Source of the DNA: Loktanella gaetbuli
GTDB taxonomy: Bacteria; Pseudomonadota; Alphaproteobacteria; Rhodobacterales; Rhodobacteraceae
Length of the DNA stretch: 64,000 nucleotides
Assembly: GCF_020531945.1 (NCBI RefSeq)
Contig: NZ_JAJATZ010000002.1
Location: 62,001-126,000 of the forward strand
Reading direction: 5' to 3'
A model generated the notes under the pieces. It saw only the letters and a program-made list of their open reading frames with translations, was not told the DNA's origin and did no database searches. Positions 26,966 to 35,713 of this stretch are shown here, one piece after another. The stretch's first letter is position 1, and each line of letters begins with the position of its first letter. The translations under genes were made by a program, and so were the position numbers.

Positions 26966-27775
26966 TTACAGATCTCTTGATCCGATCGCCACACCTTGCC
27001 CCATCATGCGTTCCAGATCGCGCACGGTGCCCGCCAGCTTGGGCCCCACTTCTTCGCGCATCCGTGCCACGCTCAGCGCGGCGGGCATGGCACCGCAGGT
27101 GAAGACAACCGGTTCACCCAGTTCACGCGCATGAAACGGCACGGCCACGGCGTGAATGTTGGCCGCGAAATAGCTGTCGGGGTCGGTGATCACGTAGCCC
27201 TGGATCATCAACTGGTTCTGGGCATCGGCCCGGTCGGTCTGCGCCTGCTGGACCGTCAGCCCCTTGTCGCCCACGGCCTCTTGCAATGTCGCGGCAAAGG
27301 CATCGTCGCCAAGCGCGCCGAACATCGCATGCCCCGACGACGACCCGTGAAACGGCAGACGGTGCCCCACCTCGAGCCAGAGTGAGGCGACATTGCGCGG
27401 ACGCCATGTCTTGACGATCAGCATGCGCCCTGCATCCCGCACCAGCAGCAGCGACAAGGTGCCTGTGTCATCGGCCAGCCGCTGCATCAGTGGCCCCGAC
27501 AGGTCCACAAAGGACAGCGACGCGCTGGCCATGTTGCCCAGCGCCAGCAAGGCGGGACCGGGACGGTAGCGGTCGTGGCGGCGCGCGTGGGTCAGGTAAC
27601 CCAGCGACTGCAACGTGAATGTCAGCCGCGAAACTGTCGATTTCGGCAGCCCGGTCCGGTCTGCGATTTCCGCATTGCCCAACCCGTCGTCCGATGGCCG
27701 GAAGGCCCGTAAAACACTCAGCCCCCGCGCGAGGGTCGTGGCAAAGCGCCGGTCCTTTTCCAGATCACCGTCCAT
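26966..27775 (-). CDS. IclR-family transcriptional regulator
   Basis: 269 residues: N-terminal winged helix (LSVLRAFRPSDDGLGNAEIADRTGLPKSTVSRLTFTLQSLGYL) and a C-terminal GAF-like effector domain with the usual G-S-SGHA and FHARE segments. ATG 27775 follows AGGAG by eight bases; a GTG nine bases further upstream is too close to that site. The gene lies between the TRAP importer and the beta-oxidation genes, and copies of its probable operator stand before both. It most likely responds to the transported acid or its CoA ester. Confidence 0.92.
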   Translation of the reverse strand: MDGDLEKDRRFATTLARGLSVLRAFRPSDDGLGNAEIADRTGLPKSTVSRLTFTLQSLGYLTHARRHDRYRPGPALLALGNMASASLSFVDLSGPLMQRLADDTGTLSLLLVRDAGRMLIVKTWRPRNVASLWLEVGHRLPFHGSSSGHAMFGALGDDAFAATLQEAVGDKGLTVQQAQTDRADAQNQLMIQGYVITDPDSYFAANIHAVAVPFHARELGEPVVFTCGAMPAALSVARMREEVGPKLAGTVRDLERMMGQGVAIGSRDL

Positions 27776-27808
27776 CCGGGTCACTCCTGTTCGTTATGTC
27801 CCGACCAG

Positions 27809-29149
27809 TTATAGCGAATTCGGAATCAAAAGCGAAATGATCGGAAAGGACATGATGAGGATCAGCACCAGCACATCGATCGCCAGAAACCGCGTGATCC
27901 CCGAAAAGATGCGGTCGATCGGCACGGCCTTGCCCACCACGTTGCTGATGACGAACACGTTCAGGCCGACGGGCGGCGTGATCAGGCCGATTTCCAGCAG
28001 CTTGATGACGACGACGCCGAACCAGATCAGGTTGAAACCATAGCTTTCGACCAGCGGCACCATCAGGGGCAGCGTCAGAACCATGATCCCGATGGGATCA
28101 AGGAACATCCCCAGCACAAGGTAGATCAGCGCGATTGCGGCCAGCAGCACGACGGGCGACAGCTGTGCATCGCTGACACCATTCACGATCACCGGGGCCA
28201 CGCCTGTCAGCGCGATGAAGGCCACGAAAATCTTGGCCGCCGCTGCAATCAGGAAAATGGCAGATGTCTGGATACAGGTTTCCCGCAGGCTTTCCCACAG
28301 GTCGGTCAGCGTCAGCTTGCGCTGTGCGAAACCGATCAGGATGGCGGCCGCTACGCAGATCGCCGCAGCCTCGGTCGCGGTGAAAAACCCGCCGTAGATC
28401 CCACCGACGATCAGGCCGAACAGCGCCAGTGCGGGCCATGCGCCGACGGCCGCAAGCCACTTGTCACGCCCGGTGATCACGCCTGTGAACGCCGGTGCCG
28501 CACTCGGCTTGCGTTTCACCCAGATAAAGATCGTCAGCAGAAAGCCCAGCAACGACAGAATGCCCGGCAGGATACCGGCCAGAAACAGTGAAGAGATCGA
28601 GGTTTCGGTAAAAATCCCGTAGATGATGAATAGCACCGACGGCGGAATCAGCGACCCCAGCGTCCCGCCAGCGGCCACGGATGCGGTGGCGAGGCTCTTG
28701 TCATAGCCCATGCGCAGCATTTCGGGCGAACAGATCCGGCCCATCGTGGATGCACAGGCGATGGATGACCCCGTGATCGCGGAAAACCCGCCGCAGCCCA
28801 CGACCGACGCCATTGCGACGCCGCCGGGCACCCGCGCCAGCCAGACCCGTGCTGCGTCGTAGATGCGCGTCGTGATATCGGCGCGATAGGCGATATGACC
28901 CAACGCGATGAACAGCGGGATCATCGACAGATCATAAGAGTGGATGAGGTCGAACGAATTGGAAAACACCAGCGAGGTGGTTGGCCGCACGGCACGATCC
29001 GGCGTGAACGCCCCCGTCCGCGTGGCAAAGATGACGAACGTGCCGATCGTGCCGATGGCCGCCAGTGCGAATGCGATCGGCACGCGGATGGCCAGCAGGC
29101 CAATCACGGCGGCAAAGGCACAGATGCCGATGATGGATCCATCGATCAT
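27809..29149 (-). CDS. dctM: TRAP transporter large permease (DctM)
   Basis: 446 residues, about 12 membrane segments, the proton- or sodium-driven channel subunit. Family signatures: VGCGGFSAITGSSIACASTMGRICSPEM and GTLGSLIPPSVLFIIYG, the GSLIPPS and PPVGLNVFV motifs. The ATG at 29149 overlaps the DctQ stop as ATGA. The frame stays open far upstream, but that stretch is the DctQ gene read in another frame. Confidence 0.93.
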   Translation of the reverse strand: MIDGSIIGICAFAAVIGLLAIRVPIAFALAAIGTIGTFVIFATRTGAFTPDRAVRPTTSLVFSNSFDLIHSYDLSMIPLFIALGHIAYRADITTRIYDAARVWLARVPGGVAMASVVGCGGFSAITGSSIACASTMGRICSPEMLRMGYDKSLATASVAAGGTLGSLIPPSVLFIIYGIFTETSISSLFLAGILPGILSLLGFLLTIFIWVKRKPSAAPAFTGVITGRDKWLAAVGAWPALALFGLIVGGIYGGFFTATEAAAICVAAAILIGFAQRKLTLTDLWESLRETCIQTSAIFLIAAAAKIFVAFIALTGVAPVIVNGVSDAQLSPVVLLAAIALIYLVLGMFLDPIGIMVLTLPLMVPLVESYGFNLIWFGVVVIKLLEIGLITPPVGLNVFVISNVVGKAVPIDRIFSGITRFLAIDVLVLILIMSFPIISLLIPNSL

Positions 29150-29679
29150 GACTTGTCCCCGTCTTCGGTAAAGCTGCTGGTGGTGGTTTGGGACATCTGC
29201 GGAACACCGCCGCTGCGCAGGGTGCGGACATCCCCGATGACCAGCAACAGCAGGCGCAGCCAGCAAAACGACATGCCGATCAGGAACAGCACGCGCCCGG
29301 GCCATTTCGGCAGGTTCAGCTGTCCAAAATAATACGAACCACCCGTGATGGCGTGCGCGGCCTCGTTCCAGCCCGCATAGAGCAGCGGCGACAGGGCCAG
29401 CAGCCCCATCACGCCGCCTGCGACAACCAGCCAGCCTTGGGTGCGCAGTGGCATCCGGTTGGACAGAAACTCTACGACGATATGCGCCCGGGCCGTCGTA
29501 GCAGCGGCCAGCGGCAGCACGATGGCCATGACCATCAATTCGCGCACCATGACGATCGTGTCGGGAATACCCCCATTGACCGTGACGCGCAGCGCCACGC
29601 TGATCGTGATCAGCGCACCTAGTGCCACCACGGCGCAGCACGCCAGATCAAGCAGCAGCCGTTCGATGCGATGCAGCAT
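29146..29679 (-). CDS. dctQ: TRAP transporter small permease (DctQ)
   Basis: 177 residues with four membrane segments, the standard DctQ form, carrying HIVVEFLSNRMP after the second segment. Coupled with dctM by a four-base overlap. Its start at 29679 lies 68 bases after the binding-protein gene. It links the large permease to the periplasmic binding protein. Confidence 0.88.
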   Translation of the reverse strand: MLHRIERLLLDLACCAVVALGALITISVALRVTVNGGIPDTIVMVRELMVMAIVLPLAAATTARAHIVVEFLSNRMPLRTQGWLVVAGGVMGLLALSPLLYAGWNEAAHAITGGSYYFGQLNLPKWPGRVLFLIGMSFCWLRLLLLVIGDVRTLRSGGVPQMSQTTTSSFTEDGDKS

Positions 29680-29747
29680 CTGTTGTCCTCAAACTATCAG
29701 AAAAGAAGCGGCCCGCGATGCCAGTCAGCACCGCAGGCCCGCTGGTG

Positions 29748-30791
29748 TCAGCGATCCCAAGGGTAGCCTTGGGCGTCGCGCTCTGCCGTGAATTCGGCCA
29801 GCAGCGTGCGATAGCGATCCAGCATGCCCGCGCCGTCCAGACCTGCGGCATTGGCCTGTTCGATCCATGTATCGATATAGGGCGCGCCACGCGCCACTAG
29901 CTTGTCGCGTTCCGCCGCATCCAGGGTGATCACTTCGACACCGGCCTCTTGCATGGTCTGCACTGCGGCGTCGTTGTCAGCATTGATCAGCCGACCCAGC
30001 GTATCGGCCATGCCGACACCCGCATCATTCAACGCTTGCTGGTGTTCCGGGCTCAGCGCGTCATAGGCGAACTTGTTCATGAAGATTCCCAGCGCACCGA
30101 CCTGACCCCAATCCATCAGCGTGTAGCTGGTCATGACCTCCTGCTGCTTCAGCGCGGCCACGGCGTAGGAATACCCCTGAGAGCAATCCAGCAACCCGGT
30201 GTCCAGCCCCTGATAGGCGTCATAGATCGACATGGCGACCATGTTGGCCCCCAGATCGTTGAAAACCTTGCCGTAGGCACCGACCCCACGCACCTTCAGA
30301 CCTTCGATGTCTTCAGCTGTCCGTATGGCCGTGTCCTTGCAACCGATATTAACGGCGGATGTCGTGAATGTGCCCAGATAGACCAGATCCTGATCGGCCA
30401 GATTGGCGGCAATAGAAGGATCGGTGCGCATCAGCGCATCCGTCGCACGCATCCCGACCCAGGCATCGGCGTTCTGCAACGGCAGATCTGCAATGCCATA
30501 GGCCACCATTTCCTGCGGGAAATACACGCCGATGATCGTGCCAAGGTCAGCCACACCGTCACTGACCCCCTGCAATGCCGCATCGGCCTTGAACAGGGCA
30601 CCGCCCCATTGAATGTCAATTTGCAGATCACCGTTCGTGCGGGCCGTCACGTCATCCGCGAACGCCTGCGTCGCGACGGCGCGCGCACCACGGTTCGGAC
30701 CCGCCTCACCCAAGATCAGCGTGGTCTGCGCGGCTACCGATGTTGCCATCAAACCCAGCGATACCGCCGCCGCTGCCAAAGTCCTCGTCAT
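29748..30791 (-). CDS. dctP: TRAP transporter substrate-binding protein (DctP)
   Basis: 347 residues with a signal peptide (about 1-21, SVAAQ). The C4-dicarboxylate-type DctP fold is seen from TLILGEAGPNRGAR, IQWGGALFKADAALQGVSDGVADLGTI, and GVGAYGKVFNDLGANMV; an arginine that would bind a carboxylate is present in LKVRGVG. ATG 30791 follows GGGAGGAGC. The ligand is probably a carboxylate fed to the downstream beta-oxidation genes. An IclR-type palindrome lies 38-54 bases upstream of the start. Confidence 0.9.
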   Translation of the reverse strand: MTRTLAAAAVSLGLMATSVAAQTTLILGEAGPNRGARAVATQAFADDVTARTNGDLQIDIQWGGALFKADAALQGVSDGVADLGTIIGVYFPQEMVAYGIADLPLQNADAWVGMRATDALMRTDPSIAANLADQDLVYLGTFTTSAVNIGCKDTAIRTAEDIEGLKVRGVGAYGKVFNDLGANMVAMSIYDAYQGLDTGLLDCSQGYSYAVAALKQQEVMTSYTLMDWGQVGALGIFMNKFAYDALSPEHQQALNDAGVGMADTLGRLINADNDAAVQTMQEAGVEVITLDAAERDKLVARGAPYIDTWIEQANAAGLDGAGMLDRYRTLLAEFTAERDAQGYPWDR

Positions 30792-30828
30792 CGTCGCTCC
30801 TCCCAGAACTTCCAATAAGTAGAATGAT

Positions 30829-30845
30829 ATTCCACTATACGGAAT
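30829..30845. promoter_or_regulatory. Second IclR-type operator, upstream of dctP
   Basis: ATTCCACTATACGGAAT: identical half-sites ATTCC/GGAAT and the same 17-base length and central CTAT as the perfect copy at 26946-26962; two positions differ. It lies 38 bases before the dctP start. It places the TRAP importer under the same regulator as the beta-oxidation genes. Confidence 0.75.
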
Positions 30846-30956
30846 TAAGATTCGGAGCAAGCCAGCATTCACTCGCGTCAGTGCCGCCCTGCGACATGCG
30901 CGAAATGCCACCAACCACGACAGGCGGCGGCCGGATGTTCACGGTGAAACGGGGCG

Positions 30957-31745
30957 TCAGACCGACGTGGTGTCCAGTGCGTCAGGCAGACAGACCTGCA
31001 CCTGCGTGCCCCAGTCCGTGCATCGCGCGGCCAGATCGGGCGGAACAGGTGCATCCGTCACGAATACATCGATCCCCGACAGCGAACCGATCTGTGCAGG
31101 GGCCTTGCGTTTGAACTTGGTATGGTCGGCCAGCAGGATCTTGCGTCGGGACTGGCCCAGAATCGTCTGACTGACGCCGACCTCACGCAAGTCGAAATCC
31201 AGAATATCACCATCATGATCGACTGCCGAACATCCGATGACGCCAAAGTCGAATTTGAATTTTCGGATCGCGGCTGTGGTGATGTCACCTGTCAGCCCGC
31301 CATCCGACTGGCGCAACGCACCGCCAGTCACCACGACCTCGCAGTCGGGATTGCGTGCGAGGATGTTGGCCACGTTCATGTTGTTGGTGACGACCAGCAG
31401 GTTGCGATGATGCAACAGCTCGTTTGCAACCGCCTCGGTGCTGGTGCCAATGTTGAGAAAGATCGCGCAATCCTCGGGGATCATGGCCGCACAGGCACGC
31501 GCCATCGCGGTCTTGCCTTCGGCATTCAGGCGGCGACGTTCCTCATAGGCGATGTTGATCGTGCCCGATGGCAGCACCGCGCCGCCGTGGACCCGTTCCA
31601 GTTTGCCCGCGTCGGCCAGATCGCTGAGGTCGCGCCGGATCGTCTGCAATGTGACACCCAGATGATCCGCCAGGTGTTCAACCGTCACCTTGCCGTCGCG
31701 TCGCGCAATTTCGAGGATTTCAGGGTGTCTGATGCTTTGCGACAT
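30957..31745 (-). CDS. glpR: DeoR-family repressor, GlpR-like
   Basis: 262 residues: N-terminal DeoR helix-turn-helix (GKVTVEHLADHLGVTLQTIRRDLSDL, about 17-42) and C-terminal sugar-phosphate sensor domain (IFLNIGTSTEA, TNNMNVANIL). It is divergent from glpD and the glpSTPQUV importer, so glycerol-3-phosphate is the expected effector. Start ATG at 31745 chosen to fit the family N-terminus; an in-frame ATG two codons upstream is also possible, and the ribosome site is weak. Confidence 0.9.
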   Translation of the reverse strand: MSQSIRHPEILEIARRDGKVTVEHLADHLGVTLQTIRRDLSDLADAGKLERVHGGAVLPSGTINIAYEERRRLNAEGKTAMARACAAMIPEDCAIFLNIGTSTEAVANELLHHRNLLVVTNNMNVANILARNPDCEVVVTGGALRQSDGGLTGDITTAAIRKFKFDFGVIGCSAVDHDGDILDFDLREVGVSQTILGQSRRKILLADHTKFKRKAPAQIGSLSGIDVFVTDAPVPPDLAARCTDWGTQVQVCLPDALDTTSV

Positions 31746-31888
31746 GAACATGATCCAATGGCTTTTCTTGCAATATGACAGTGAAACCGAACATCGCCCA
31801 TCCCATACCGCACAGTTGATCGCAGAAAATTCGGTGAATCGCGCGAAATCCACACCAAAACTCGCATTTTCCGCGCGCATTCCCACAA

Positions 31889-31907
31889 AACCGAAAATAA
31901 CCGAAAA
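31889..31907. promoter_or_regulatory. Candidate GlpR operator, direct repeat
   Basis: Two copies of AACCGAAAA with a ten-base period (31889-31897 and 31899-31907) in the 224-base glpR/glpD region, 63 bases before the glpD start. A further GAAAATTCGG is at 31827-31836. DeoR-family proteins commonly bind such in-phase AT-rich repeats. Inference only. Confidence 0.45.
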
Positions 31908-31969
31908 AATACCTTTTCTTTTCTGAACGCCGTTGCAATGGTGTCGTCACGAATTTGGGGGGATTCACT

Positions 31970-33553
31970 TTGACGGACGATCGCGAAATCCGCGACCTGC
32001 TGGTCGTCGGCGGTGGAATAAATGGCTGCGGGATTGCGCGTGATGCGGCAGGTCGCGGCATGACGGTCACCCTGGCCGAGATGTCGGACCTTGCCTCCGC
32101 AACCTCCTCTGCGTCGACCAAGCTGTTTCATGGTGGACTGCGGTATCTGGAATTCTTTGAATTTCGTCTGGTCCGCGAGGCCCTGCTGGAACGCGAAACA
32201 CTGCTGCGTGCGATGCCGCACATCAGCTGGCCGATGCGGTTCGTGCTGCCCTACCACGCCGACATGCGGTTCGACAGCGACACGCCGACGTCGAAAATCC
32301 TGTCGCGCGTCATGCCATGGATGCGCGGACGCCGCCCTGCCTGGCTGATCCGGCTGGGCCTGTTCCTCTATGACAACCTGGGCGGACGCCAGATCCTGCC
32401 GGGGACGAAAACGCTGGACCTGACCCGCGGACCAGAAGGTGCGCCGCTGAACCCGCGTTTTGCCAAGGCCTACGAATACAGCGATTGCTGGGTCGAGGAT
32501 TCACGTCTGGTGGTGCTGAACGCACGCGACGCCGAACAGCGTGGTGCGCAGGTGATGACCCGAACCAAGGTGGTGTCGGCCAAGGTGCAAGACGGAATCT
32601 GGTCGGTGACGTTGCAGGACACCGAAACGGGCCACCAGCGCGTGATCCGCGCACGGATGGTCGTTAATGCAGGCGGTCCCTGGGTGGGTCAGATCCTGCG
32701 TCAGCAGATCGGGTCCAACAGCCAGGACGATGTGCGGCTGGTGCGCGGCAGCCATATCGTGACCAAACGCCTCTTTGACCACGACAAATGCTATTTCTTT
32801 CAGGGGACCGACGGACGCATCATGTTCGCAATCCCCTACGAGACGGATTTCACACTGATCGGCACAACCGATCAGGAACACGATGACCTGTCTGCGCGCC
32901 CGGTCTGCACGCCCGCTGAAAAACAATACATGGTCGATTTCGTGAACGCCTACCTGCGTGAACCGATTTCGACAAATGACATTGTCTGGTCCTATTCCGG
33001 CGTGCGCCCGCTGTTCGACGAAGGGGCCAGTTCCGCCACGGCGGCGACCCGCGACTATACGCTGAAACTGGACGACAGCGCAGGTGCGCCCGCGCTGAAC
33101 ATCTTTGGCGGCAAGATCACGACCTACCGTCGCCTGGCCGAAAGCGCGTTGGAAAAGATCGGCCAGCGGCTGGACGTGGCACAGGGTCCGTGGACCGCAG
33201 GCGTACCGTTGCCCGGTGGCGATTTTCCGGTCGGTGAAGTGGATCTCCAGATCGCGAACCTGCGCGATGCCTACCCATTTCTGGACGACCGTTGGGCCAC
33301 ACGCCTGATCCGCGCCTATGGCACCGATGCGAAGCTGATTTTGGGCGATGCCGCCAGCGTGGCCGACCTTGGGCCGGCGTTCGGTGCAACGCTGACAGCC
33401 GCAGAAGTCGATTGGCTGATGGCCCACGAATACGCCCGCACTGCCGAAGACATCCTGTTTCGCCGCAGCAAACTGGGTCTGCGCGACACCGATACAGCCG
33501 CACTTGACGCCTATATGACCGACCGCCGCCAACAGCTAAAGGACATCGCATGA
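31970..33553 (+). CDS. glpD: Glycerol-3-phosphate dehydrogenase (aerobic, membrane-associated)
   Basis: 527 residues. FAD domain at the N-terminus (LLVVGGGINGCGIARDAAGRG), ASSTKLFHGGLRYLE motif, and the C-terminal GlpD_C domain. Oxidises sn-glycerol-3-phosphate to dihydroxyacetone phosphate and passes electrons to quinone. TTG 31970 is taken as start because the run GGGGGGA lies seven bases upstream and the protein then begins TDDREIRDL as in related GlpD; the open frame up to 31955 is non-conserved. Its stop overlaps glpS by four bases, so enzyme and importer form one operon. Confidence 0.94.
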   Translation: MTDDREIRDLLVVGGGINGCGIARDAAGRGMTVTLAEMSDLASATSSASTKLFHGGLRYLEFFEFRLVREALLERETLLRAMPHISWPMRFVLPYHADMRFDSDTPTSKILSRVMPWMRGRRPAWLIRLGLFLYDNLGGRQILPGTKTLDLTRGPEGAPLNPRFAKAYEYSDCWVEDSRLVVLNARDAEQRGAQVMTRTKVVSAKVQDGIWSVTLQDTETGHQRVIRARMVVNAGGPWVGQILRQQIGSNSQDDVRLVRGSHIVTKRLFDHDKCYFFQGTDGRIMFAIPYETDFTLIGTTDQEHDDLSARPVCTPAEKQYMVDFVNAYLREPISTNDIVWSYSGVRPLFDEGASSATAATRDYTLKLDDSAGAPALNIFGGKITTYRRLAESALEKIGQRLDVAQGPWTAGVPLPGGDFPVGEVDLQIANLRDAYPFLDDRWATRLIRAYGTDAKLILGDAASVADLGPAFGATLTAAEVDWLMAHEYARTAEDILFRRSKLGLRDTDTAALDAYMTDRRQQLKDIA

Positions 33554-34629
33554 CACTGGAACTTGACAGCGTCAGCCATGTGGTTGGCGCTCAGACCTAT
33601 ATCCACCCCACTGATCTCACCTTGGAAAAGGGTACGATGAACGTGCTTCTTGGGCCGACGTCGGCGGGGAAAACCACCTTGATGCGCCTGATGGCCGGGC
33701 TGGACGTGCCAACCCAGGGCCGGATCCGCTGGAACGGCACCGATGTCACCGGCGTGCGCGTGCAGGATCGCCAGATCGCGATGGTTTACCAACAGTTCAT
33801 CAACTACCCCGCAATGAGCGTTTACGACAACATCGCCTCGCCCATGAAACTGATGGGGTTGGCAAAATCCGAAATCGACCGCCGCGTGCGCGACACGGCA
33901 GAGCTGATGCAGCTGACGCCGATGCTGGACCGCAAGCCACTGGAACTGTCGGGCGGACAGCAGCAACGCTGCGCGCTGGCGCGGGCCTTGGTGAAAAACG
34001 CAGGTCTGGTGCTGCTGGACGAACCGCTGGCCAACTTGGACTACAAACTGCGCGAGGAATTGCGCGCCGAAATCCCGCGTATCTTTGCGGAATCCGGGTC
34101 GATCTTTGTTTATGCGACAACCGAACCCGAAGAGGCGCTGTTGTTGGGTGGCAACTGCGCGACCCTGTGGGAAGGCCGCGTGACGCAGTTCGGCCCCACG
34201 GCGCAGGTTTACCGCAACCCGCAGGATGCGACGACGGCGCGGGTGTTTTCCGATCCGCCGATGAATTTCCTGACGGTCGAAAAACGCGGTGACAGGCTGC
34301 ATTTCGGTCAGAATGAAACCATGCCCGCAGGCCGCATCTCTGCCGCCGACGGCACCTATCAGCTGGGGTTCCGCCCCAATCACCTGACGCTGGAGCCGGG
34401 ACCGGACAGCATCCGTTTCGACACCACGCTGTCGGTCATGGAAATCACCGGGTCCGAAACCTTTGTGCATCTGTCCCATCATGGCGCGGCCTGGGTCGGC
34501 CTGATCCACGGAATCCGCGACCTGACACCGGGACAGACCCTACCCGTCTACCTCGATCCATCGCGCGTCTATCTGTTCGCGCAGGATGGTGCACTGGTCG
34601 CCACGGCCCCCTATGCGGAGGCTGCGTAA
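33550..34629 (+). CDS. glpS: Glycerol ABC transporter ATPase GlpS
   Basis: 359 residues with a C-terminal OB-type regulatory domain (MalK/UgpC class). Walker A GPTSAGKTT (35-43), signature LSGGQ (133-137) and Walker B with glutamate LVLLDEP (153-159) are intact, but the switch histidine is missing: the usual VTHD reads ATTE (T191). Its partner GlpT has the histidine and lacks the signature. Together they would form one competent and one degenerate ATP site. Starts four bases inside the glpD stop. Confidence 0.93.
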   Translation: MTLELDSVSHVVGAQTYIHPTDLTLEKGTMNVLLGPTSAGKTTLMRLMAGLDVPTQGRIRWNGTDVTGVRVQDRQIAMVYQQFINYPAMSVYDNIASPMKLMGLAKSEIDRRVRDTAELMQLTPMLDRKPLELSGGQQQRCALARALVKNAGLVLLDEPLANLDYKLREELRAEIPRIFAESGSIFVYATTEPEEALLLGGNCATLWEGRVTQFGPTAQVYRNPQDATTARVFSDPPMNFLTVEKRGDRLHFGQNETMPAGRISAADGTYQLGFRPNHLTLEPGPDSIRFDTTLSVMEITGSETFVHLSHHGAAWVGLIHGIRDLTPGQTLPVYLDPSRVYLFAQDGALVATAPYAEAA

Positions 34630-34630
34630 C

Positions 34631-35713
34631 ATGGCCAAGATCACGCTTGATAACCTCGCCCATTCCTATCTGCCCAACCCGCAGACCGAGGCGGATTTCG
34701 CGCTCAAGGCGCTGAACCACGACTGGGTCGACGGCGAGGCCTACGCCCTGCTGGGATCGTCCGGTTGTGGCAAATCCACGCTGCTGAACATCATTTCGGG
34801 CCTGCTGATCCCCAGTCAGGGGCGCGTGCTGTTTGACGGGCGCGACGTGACGACCGCCCCGACAGCGGATCGCAATATCGCGCAGGTCTTTCAGTTTCCG
34901 GTGGTCTACGACACGATGTCGGTGCGCCAGAATCTGGCCTTTCCGCTGAAAAATCGCGGGATGGATGCGGCCGAAATCGCCCGCCGCGTCCAGAAGGTCG
35001 CCGCCATGATCGACATGGAAGCGCAGCTGGATCACAAGGCGCGCGGCCTGACGGCGGATGCCAAACAAAAGATCTCTCTCGGGCGTGGGATGGTCCGCGA
35101 GGATGTGAACGCGCTGCTGTTCGACGAACCGCTGACCGTGATCGACCCCCACATGAAATGGGAGTTGCGCACCCAGCTGAAAAAGCTGCATCAGGATTTC
35201 GGTCATACGATGATCTACGTGACCCACGACCAGACAGAGGCGCTGACATTCGCCGACAAGGTCGTGGTGATGTACGACGGTCGCGTGGTTCAGATCGGCA
35301 CCCCGCAGGAATTGTTCGAACGCCCGGCCCATACCTTTGTCGGCTATTTCATCGGCTCGCCCGGCATGAACCTGTTCGATGCGCAGATCGACGGCGCACA
35401 GGCCCGCATTGGTGACGTGACCGTGCCACTGGGTGCCAGCTATGCCGCGACGGGCCGGACCCAGATCGGCGTGCGCCCGGAATTCATCCGGTTGTCGTCA
35501 GGTGATGCGGGCATCCCGGCATCCGTGCGCCGGGTCGAGGACGTGGGCCGGCACAAGATCATCCGGCTGGACGTCGGCGGCCAGATCATCAACGCCGTCG
35601 CCCCCGAAGGGTCCGAGGTTTCCGCAAACACCAACCGCATCACATTCGCGCCCGAGGGCATCAACGTCTACGCCGACGACTGGCGCGTCACACCGCAGGG
35701 GGCTGCCGCATGA
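34631..35713 (+). CDS. glpT: Glycerol ABC transporter ATPase GlpT
   Basis: 360 residues, MalK/UgpC class. Walker A GSSGCGKST (42-50), Walker B LLFDEP (162-167) and switch histidine in VTHD (H199) are present, but the signature motif is replaced by LTADAKQ (140-146). This is not the secondary glycerol-3-phosphate antiporter that shares the name. ATG 34631 lies one base after the glpS stop. C-terminal beta domain about 285-355. Confidence 0.93.
   Translation: MAKITLDNLAHSYLPNPQTEADFALKALNHDWVDGEAYALLGSSGCGKSTLLNIISGLLIPSQGRVLFDGRDVTTAPTADRNIAQVFQFPVVYDTMSVRQNLAFPLKNRGMDAAEIARRVQKVAAMIDMEAQLDHKARGLTADAKQKISLGRGMVREDVNALLFDEPLTVIDPHMKWELRTQLKKLHQDFGHTMIYVTHDQTEALTFADKVVVMYDGRVVQIGTPQELFERPAHTFVGYFIGSPGMNLFDAQIDGAQARIGDVTVPLGASYAATGRTQIGVRPEFIRLSSGDAGIPASVRRVEDVGRHKIIRLDVGGQIINAVAPEGSEVSANTNRITFAPEGINVYADDWRVTPQGAAA

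Noticed and set aside
27809..29641. Long DctM frame extending into DctQ
   Set aside because: The extra N-terminus is low-complexity and read from the DctQ coding sequence; the ATGA overlap at 29146-29149 gives the true start.
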